Below are positions 59,307-64,000 of a stretch of 64,000 nucleotides of DNA, piece after piece (position 1 is the first letter of the stretch; each line of letters opens with the position of its first letter). Made by a program: the position numbers and the translations under genes. Source of the DNA: DATCYX01 sp963714425 (GTDB lineage: Bacteria > Chloroflexota > Anaerolineae > Anaerolineales > UBA4823); the NCBI GenBank assembly GCA_963714425.1, contig CAVQOI010000012.1:71510-135509 (forward strand). The letters are read 5' to 3'. A model generated the notes under the pieces. It ran no database searches. It had not been told where the DNA came from and saw only the letters and a program-made list of their open reading frames with translations.

Positions 59307-60245
59307 GTGAAAGTCCGTATCTGGCTGGCCTTAATTACCGTATACGTTGTCTGGGGGTCCACTTATCTGGCAATCCGCTTCGCGGTCGAAACCATGCCGC
59401 CGTTTTTAATGGCTGGGGTGCGCTTCTTAATTGCTGGAGTGATCTTATATACATGGCGCCGCCTGGCTGGCGATCCAGCTCCGCTGCGTATTCATTGGCG
59501 CTCGGCAATCATCGTCGGTCTGCTGCTGCTCCTGGGAGGCAACGGCGGCGTGGTGTGGGCGGAGCAGCGCATCGCCTCGGGGATCGCCGCCCTGATCGTC
59601 GGCTCTGCCCCTCTCTTTATGGTGTTGATCGACGCCCTGCGTCCTGGTGGGCAGCGTCCCAACTGGCAGACAGGCAGCGGCGTGCTGGTTGGCTTCGTGG
59701 GCATCGCTTTACTGGTCAGCCCTTCCCAATGGACTGGGAATGGCTTGCAGATGGATGGTCTGGGCGTGGCGGCGCTGATACTGGCTTCTATCTTGTGGGC
59801 TGCTGGCTCGTTGTACAACCGCAATGCGCAGCTACCAGACTCGCCTCTGCTGGGCACCGGCATGGAGATGCTAGCAGGCAGCGCCGGCCTTCTCGTACTG
59901 GGCACGCTCACTGGGGAATGGAGCCGTTTGGATATCGCCGCGATCTCGCCACGATCGTTGTGGGGATTGTTCTACCTGATCACGGGTGGCGCGCTCATAG
60001 GATTCGCCTCCTACACCTGGCTGTTACGCGTCGCTCCTACCCCACTGGTGGCGACCTACGCCTATGTCAACCCGCTGATTGCTATTTTCCTGGGGAACTT
60101 ATTAGCCAAAGAAGTGGTCACCCCCCGCTTAATAATGGCTGCCCTGGTGATCGTCGGCGCTGTAGCGCTAATCAACACCGGGCGCAGGCGTGCGCCCCGC
60201 ACGGCAGGGCCGGCTATCCCATCCACATCGCCTGGGGATCGATGA
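59307..60245 (+). CDS. EamA/DMT family transporter
   Basis: A 312-residue integral membrane protein with ten predicted helices in two EamA repeats (ITVYVVWGSTYLAIRFAVETMPP at the start; LGVAALILASILWAAGSLYNR opening the second). The family exports amino acids, metabolites or drugs; the substrate cannot be told. The start is a GTG at 59307 with AAAGGAAC upstream. It is probably cotranscribed with the AraC-MGMT gene, 12 bp before. Confidence 0.9.
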   Translation: MKVRIWLALITVYVVWGSTYLAIRFAVETMPPFLMAGVRFLIAGVILYTWRRLAGDPAPLRIHWRSAIIVGLLLLLGGNGGVVWAEQRIASGIAALIVGSAPLFMVLIDALRPGGQRPNWQTGSGVLVGFVGIALLVSPSQWTGNGLQMDGLGVAALILASILWAAGSLYNRNAQLPDSPLLGTGMEMLAGSAGLLVLGTLTGEWSRLDIAAISPRSLWGLFYLITGGALIGFASYTWLLRVAPTPLVATYAYVNPLIAIFLGNLLAKEVVTPRLIMAALVIVGAVALINTGRRRAPRTAGPAIPSTSPGDR

Positions 60246-60346
60246 AACTCGAGCAGCCCAGGGAAAATAAAACATATCTGCATCCAGCGGACCGCCAAGT
60301 ACTGAATTCCGGTAACCGCTGAGAACCACCGTGGGCTAGCCGCGTC

Positions 60347-61348
60347 CTATTTAACGTTTTCGGTCTCCCATTTTTCACGGGCAGCCTGCAGCTTCCCTGA
60401 CTGCCAGGCCAGCTGTAGTGCTTCTACTACCTGTGGATCGTAGCGGCTGCCGCTGTATGCAACGATCTCATTGAAGGCTTCTTCCAGGGTTCTGGCAGCG
60501 TGGTAGGGCTTCTGGGTGGTCATCGCATCAAAGCTGTCTGCAACCGAGAGAATGCGGGAGAGCAAGGGGATCTTTTCCCCTTCCAGGCCATCCGGATAAC
60601 CTGTGCCGTCCCACCGCTCGTGGTGATGGCGGATCATGGTGATCACCGGTGCCAGATACTCAATGTCGCGGACCATATCTGCGCCAGCGTCAGCATGCGC
60701 CTGGACCGCCTGCCACTCACTATCAGTCAGGGGTTCAACCTTAAACAGGGTTGTTTCCTGGACAATGATCTTGCCAATATCGTGCAGGATCGCCCCCAAC
60801 CGTAGCTGGTCCACTAACCTGCCCTGCAATCCCAATTCTTGCGCAAGGAGCATGGCATAGGCGATAAGGCGCTCGACATGCCCCTGGGTGTACGCGTCGC
60901 GCACCTCGATGGCATCTGCCAGCACGGTCAGGCTGGATTCATAAGCCTGGCGCAGGGTGGCAACCCGGAGCTGGTTTGATCTCTCCAACCGGGCGCGCAC
61001 TGCGGTGAGTAATTCCGCCTGGCTGAGCGGCTTAACCAGGTAATCTTCTGCGCCCAGATCCCTGCTTTTGAGGATATCTTCCCGCTCTCCACGCGCGGTC
61101 AGGAACACAAAGGGGATCGCCATCCACTCCATGCGAGCCCGAACCGCCTCGAAGAAAGCGAACCCATCCATCTGAGGCATGGAGATATCCGAAAGGATCA
61201 GGTCGGGGGTGACAACCGACATCTTTTCCAGCGCATCCCGCCCATTCAAGGCAGTGATGACCGCATAATCATCGAACACCAGGATCTCCTGCAAAGCATC
61301 CCGCAGGGTCTGGTTATCTTCAACCACTAACACAGTTTCTTTGCTCAT
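60347..61348 (-). CDS. Response regulator with HD-GYP phosphodiesterase domain
   Basis: A 333-residue protein: receiver domain (VVEDNQTLRDAL, DLILSDISMPQMDG with phospho-Asp, VFLTARG, VKPLSQAEL), a linker helix, then HD-GYP (about 145-320). Its key residues are present: HVERL, GAILHDIGKI, HHHERWDGTGYPDGL, and LSVADSFDAMTT. HD-GYP enzymes hydrolyse cyclic di-GMP. It overlaps the P1 peptidase gene by 4 bp. No kinase is adjacent. Confidence 0.94.
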   Translation of the reverse strand: MSKETVLVVEDNQTLRDALQEILVFDDYAVITALNGRDALEKMSVVTPDLILSDISMPQMDGFAFFEAVRARMEWMAIPFVFLTARGEREDILKSRDLGAEDYLVKPLSQAELLTAVRARLERSNQLRVATLRQAYESSLTVLADAIEVRDAYTQGHVERLIAYAMLLAQELGLQGRLVDQLRLGAILHDIGKIIVQETTLFKVEPLTDSEWQAVQAHADAGADMVRDIEYLAPVITMIRHHHERWDGTGYPDGLEGEKIPLLSRILSVADSFDAMTTQKPYHAARTLEEAFNEIVAYSGSRYDPQVVEALQLAWQSGKLQAAREKWETENVK

Positions 61349-62343
61349 TGTGTCAACTCGGATGCGGACGGTAAGCCGGCGAGCGGCTTTGCCATCCAGA
61401 TTGCACGCAAGACAGCCTGGGCGAATGCCTCGGCAGCAAAAGCCCCGATGATATTCACATCCGCTTTCCGGTTGCCCGCCGATAAAGCGAAAATTGTATC
61501 GCCATCAAGCATGGTGTGCGCTGGACGAACGGTGCGCGCCAGCCCATCTTGCGCCATCTGGGCTACCTTGTTCACGTGCTCCTTACTCAGGCGTGCATTG
61601 GTCGCAACCACACCGATTGCTGTATTCTCCCGCCGGCCGAATGTCAGAGGACGCCCCCCAAAAGAGCGCATCACCTCCAGCGCCCCTGCGAAAGGGGGTG
61701 TGGTTTGGGATAAGCCTTCCTTACCAAGGGTTGCGCGAGCGCCAGCGATAATCTCCCCAGATTGGGGATCAATGACATCTCCAAACACATTGACTGCAGC
61801 AATCGCTGCAACGATCAAACCCCTACCGATCCGGATGGCTGCGCTGCCAATTCCGGATTTCATCGCCCTATCTATCCCCAAGATCTTTCCCACAGTGCAG
61901 CCGATGCCTGCACCCACATTGCCTTCGGCAGGTGGGTCTGTGGATGCATTCAAGCAAGCTTGGTAGCCCATGGCAGCATCGGGACGCACGTCAGCGCGCC
62001 CAATGCCCAGATCAAACAGGATCGCCGCGGGCACAATGGGAACACGCGCCACGCGCACGTCGAAGCCCACGCCGCGCTCCTCCAGATAACGCATCACGCC
62101 CGAGGCTGAATCTAGTCCAAAAGCCGAGCCTCCCGAAAGCACCACAGCATGCACTTGATTAACTAAATGTACAGGTTGGAGAGCATCAGTTTGGCGTGTG
62201 CCTGGGGCACCTCCGCGCTGGTCCACACCCCCTACTGCTCCAGCCTCGCATAAGACCACCGTAACGCCGGTGAGCGCGTCTTCATCCTGCGCGTGACCCA
62301 CGCGCAAACCCGGGATCGAGGTAATGGAGAGCGGTTGTTTCAT
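61345..62343 (-). CDS. P1 (S58/DmpA) family peptidase
   Basis: A 332-residue N-terminal-nucleophile hydrolase related to L-aminopeptidase D-Ala-esterase (DmpA). Family stretches are PGLRVGHAQDEDALTGVTVV, HAVVLSGGSAFGLDSASGVMRYLEERG and RENTAIGVVATNARLSKE, the last containing the region of the autoproteolysis site. No signal peptide is seen. Substrates may be peptides with D- or beta-amino acids. Its coupling to the HD-GYP gene is unusual and unexplained. Confidence 0.88.
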   Translation of the reverse strand: MKQPLSITSIPGLRVGHAQDEDALTGVTVVLCEAGAVGGVDQRGGAPGTRQTDALQPVHLVNQVHAVVLSGGSAFGLDSASGVMRYLEERGVGFDVRVARVPIVPAAILFDLGIGRADVRPDAAMGYQACLNASTDPPAEGNVGAGIGCTVGKILGIDRAMKSGIGSAAIRIGRGLIVAAIAAVNVFGDVIDPQSGEIIAGARATLGKEGLSQTTPPFAGALEVMRSFGGRPLTFGRRENTAIGVVATNARLSKEHVNKVAQMAQDGLARTVRPAHTMLDGDTIFALSAGNRKADVNIIGAFAAEAFAQAVLRAIWMAKPLAGLPSASELTQ

Positions 62344-62440
62344 ATCAAGCAGATGGTTTTGGATGAATGTATAAAACCATGCTTATTATAAGGGGAATCG
62401 CAGGATGAGGCCTTACAGCTACGTTATGCGATGGACTGGT

Positions 62441-62468
62441 TTGACAATGGATTTCTTTCGTGTATAAT
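62441..62468 (+). promoter_or_regulatory. Promoter of tRNA-Lys
   Basis: Perfect TTGACA (62441-62446) and TATAAT (62463-62468) boxes, 16 bp apart, 10 bp before the tRNA. Confidence 0.9.
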
Positions 62469-62478
62469 TCTCCCGCAC

Positions 62479-62550
62479 GGCCCCGTAGCTCAATGGTAGA
62501 GCAGTTGACTTTTAATCAATTGGTTGGGCGTTCGAGTCGCCCCGGGGTCA
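62479..62550 (+). tRNA. tRNA-Lys(TTT)
   Basis: Acceptor GGCCCCG pairs with CGGGGTC (one G-U). The anticodon loop CTTTTAA gives TTT. The T-arm is GGGCG-TTCGAGT-CGCCC. No CCA is encoded. An integrase gene lies 127 bp downstream, so the tRNA 3' end is a likely attachment site. Confidence 0.96.
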
Positions 62551-62598
62551 CCTACGGGTGGGGGATAACCTTGTAGCTCACCCCCACATCTACTGGTC

Positions 62599-62628
62599 AA
62601 GCCTGCCACTTCGGCGGGCTTTTTGTTT
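62599..62628 (+). terminator. Terminator after tRNA-Lys
   Basis: AAGCCTGCC (62599-62607) pairs with GGCGGGCTT (62613-62621) with one wobble, followed by a run of T. It lies between the tRNA and the integrase 3' end. Confidence 0.8.
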
Positions 62629-62629
62629 T

Positions 62630-62662
62630 CGGGTGCAGATCGGGTGCAGATTGGGTGCAATT
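62630..62662. repeat. Three tandem 11-bp repeats beside the integrase gene
   Basis: CGGGTGCAGAT at 62630-62640 and 62641-62651, then TGGGTGCAATT at 62652-62662. Such repeats next to an integrase and tRNA are candidates for integrase arm-binding or attachment-site sequence. Confidence 0.65.
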
Positions 62663-62676
62663 CTTTTCCTCCCTTT

Positions 62677-63843
62677 TCATCGCACCGCCTCTTGCATCAC
62701 GCCCTTTGGTATCTCGACCATGATCGGAGCGACCAGCTTGTCCATAACCTCCGCCGCCTCATCTTGCATTTCGTTGAAGAGATGCCCATACACGTCCAGG
62801 GTCGTACTAACCTTTGCATGACCTAGCGTCTTCGAGACCACCAGGACCGGCACCCCATGATTGAGCAGCAAGGATGCTGCCGTGTGGCGCAGGTCGTGGA
62901 AGCGCATCTTGGGCAAGCCGGCCTTTTCCAGCACTTTCAGGAAATCCACACGCAGGTTGCTGGGATCGCGTGGCTTACCAATGCTGTTGGGGAAGATCAA
63001 CCCGTTCTCCTGCCAGCGATCACCGGCCACTTGCTTCTGCACCGCCTGCTGTTCCATGTGGAGTCTCAGCACTTGCAGCGTCTGCTCACCCAGCTTAATC
63101 GTGCGGCGCCCGGAACGGGTCTTTGGCTCTACGAAATTCCTGCCCTGACCGTTGACCCTCTGCACCTGGCGCTGGATGTGCAGCGTACCGCTGTTCCACT
63201 GCAGGTCTGTCCACTTCAAGCCAAACAGCTCACCCTGGCGCATCCCGGTGGTGACCCCCAGATAGTACAGCGCCTGGTAAGGGCTGTCCTGTGCAGCCAC
63301 CAGGAACTGCGAGACCTGACTCGGATCCAACACCTGCATCTCACCGTGCTTGTACCTGGGTAGGGTCGCGCCGTGAGATGGGTTATATGCGATCAGCCCA
63401 TAGCGTACTGCCTTCTCCAGTGACTTGTGCAGAATGTTGTGCGCTACTCTTATAGTGCGGGGGCCTACATTCTGCTGGATCAGCTCAGCATAGAACTGTT
63501 CAATCCGGGCAAGCCGAAGATCAGCTAGCTTCAGCTTACCAATGTTCGGCAGGATATGCTTGTCCACCACCAGCGTGTACTGGTACATCGTGGTGGGTCT
63601 TAACGAAACATTGCTGGTCTGAAGCCACTGGGGCAAGTATTCCGCGAGAGTAGTCCTACCGCCCCTATAATCCAGGCCTCGATCGATTTCTAGCTGCGTG
63701 CTGCGCAGCCATTCCAGAGCATCAGCCTTAGTTTTATATGTCTTGCCGATGCGCCGGCCATCCTTGCAGATTTGGGCGCGCCAGGTCCCATTGGAGCGTT
63801 GGTGAATCGAGCCTTCGTTTTTTCCACGGAGTTTTTTCGCCAT
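62677..63843 (-). CDS. Tyrosine recombinase / phage-type integrase
   Basis: A 388-residue site-specific recombinase. An N-terminal AP2-like arm-binding region (GSIHQRSNGTWRAQICKDGRR), a core-binding SAM-like domain (about 65-150) and the catalytic domain follow. The Arg is in TGMRQGEL, the His-x-x-Arg in FHDLRHTAA, the second His in LGHAKVSTT and the Tyr nucleophile in LDVYGH. AAGGAGG precedes the ATG. The gene points towards tRNA-Lys, as expected at one end of an integrated island or prophage. The rest of the element lies beyond the window. Confidence 0.94.
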   Translation of the reverse strand: MAKKLRGKNEGSIHQRSNGTWRAQICKDGRRIGKTYKTKADALEWLRSTQLEIDRGLDYRGGRTTLAEYLPQWLQTSNVSLRPTTMYQYTLVVDKHILPNIGKLKLADLRLARIEQFYAELIQQNVGPRTIRVAHNILHKSLEKAVRYGLIAYNPSHGATLPRYKHGEMQVLDPSQVSQFLVAAQDSPYQALYYLGVTTGMRQGELFGLKWTDLQWNSGTLHIQRQVQRVNGQGRNFVEPKTRSGRRTIKLGEQTLQVLRLHMEQQAVQKQVAGDRWQENGLIFPNSIGKPRDPSNLRVDFLKVLEKAGLPKMRFHDLRHTAASLLLNHGVPVLVVSKTLGHAKVSTTLDVYGHLFNEMQDEAAEVMDKLVAPIMVEIPKGVMQEAVR

Positions 63844-64000
63844 TTCCTTAGCCTCCTTTCAGAGTGATATAAGGAAAGGCGACTCTGCTCTGCCATATGA
63901 AGCTGTTAAGGTGCCGAATTACAGCCAAATTGTATCGTATAGCAGAGCAGAGAGCCAGGGTAGCTTGCATAGGCAGCTAGTTGGGTGAGGGAGTCAGGTT
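63844..64000. other. Upstream region of integrase, window edge
   Basis: No gene is seen. TCTGCTCTGC (about 63886-63895) is mirrored by GCAGAGCAGA near 63942-63951, which could be an operator flanking the integrase promoter (GATACAAT on the minus strand). This should be the first DNA of the integrated element. Confidence 0.4.

Overview
This 64 kb window is chromosomal DNA from a GC-rich bacterium, most probably a member of the Chloroflexota (Anaerolineae-like). The assignment is an inference from the gene set: a large alpha-2-macroglobulin lipoprotein, a VanW/G5 protein, tandem adaptor proteins beside a MacB-type ABC pair, a serS T-box and many Cys-lipoproteins. No rRNA is present to confirm it. 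Housekeeping genes dominate; the only clear mobile element is an integrase beside tRNA-Lys at the right edge.

Layout. 1-7 kb: the end of an unknown gene, a TolB-like lipoprotein, serS behind a T-box, a DUF456 membrane protein, then HEAT, Trm112-like and VanW genes on the minus strand. 7-17 kb: an export operon (two adaptors, ATPase, permease) with a lipoprotein, then a two-component system and a secreted repeat protein on the minus strand. 17-24.8 kb: an alpha-2-macroglobulin gene split by a frameshift, a zinc-ribbon protein and a ferredoxin. 24.9-29 kb (minus): deoxynucleoside kinase, a PEP/pyruvate-binding-domain protein and dnaN. 29-35.5 kb: plsC, a CDF metal transporter with three C-terminal dimerisation repeats, polX, alr, a 6C-like RNA and a NYN nuclease. 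35.7-40 kb: LysM protein, DUF1992 protein, dnaX, ybaB, recR. 40-45.9 kb: tRNA-Thr, tRNA-Tyr, tRNA-Thr, tuf, rpmG, tRNA-Trp, secE, nusG, rplK, rplA, L10 leader, rplJ, rplL, closed by a strong terminator. 45.9-53 kb: copper chaperone, cytochrome c, rpiA, rpe, a second two-component system, a membrane protein, ferritin, aldo/keto reductase. 53-62.4 kb: proBA, a BNR-repeat protein, SDR, lytic transglycosylase, AraC-MGMT protein, EamA exporter, HD-GYP regulator, P1 peptidase. 62.4-64 kb: tRNA-Lys and a tyrosine integrase.

Points of most interest. (1) Between alr and the NYN gene the minus strand encodes two hairpins with identical six-cytosine loops, compensatory stem differences and a terminal T-run, matching the 6C RNA of Actinobacteria as I know it. 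(2) Two unrelated minus-strand genes (a membrane protein and a lytic transglycosylase) share a near-identical promoter with a GAAC-N4-GTTC-like (LexA/DinR-like) box between -35 and -10. (3) Many spacers, including those inside the tRNA/ribosomal operon, are built from short-word inverted repeats. (4) NusG carries an acidic N-terminal extension encoded by ten in-phase 15-bp repeats. (5) The alpha-2-macroglobulin has lost its thioester Cys and Gln and is frameshifted.

All functions are inferred by reading the sequence; no database search was run.
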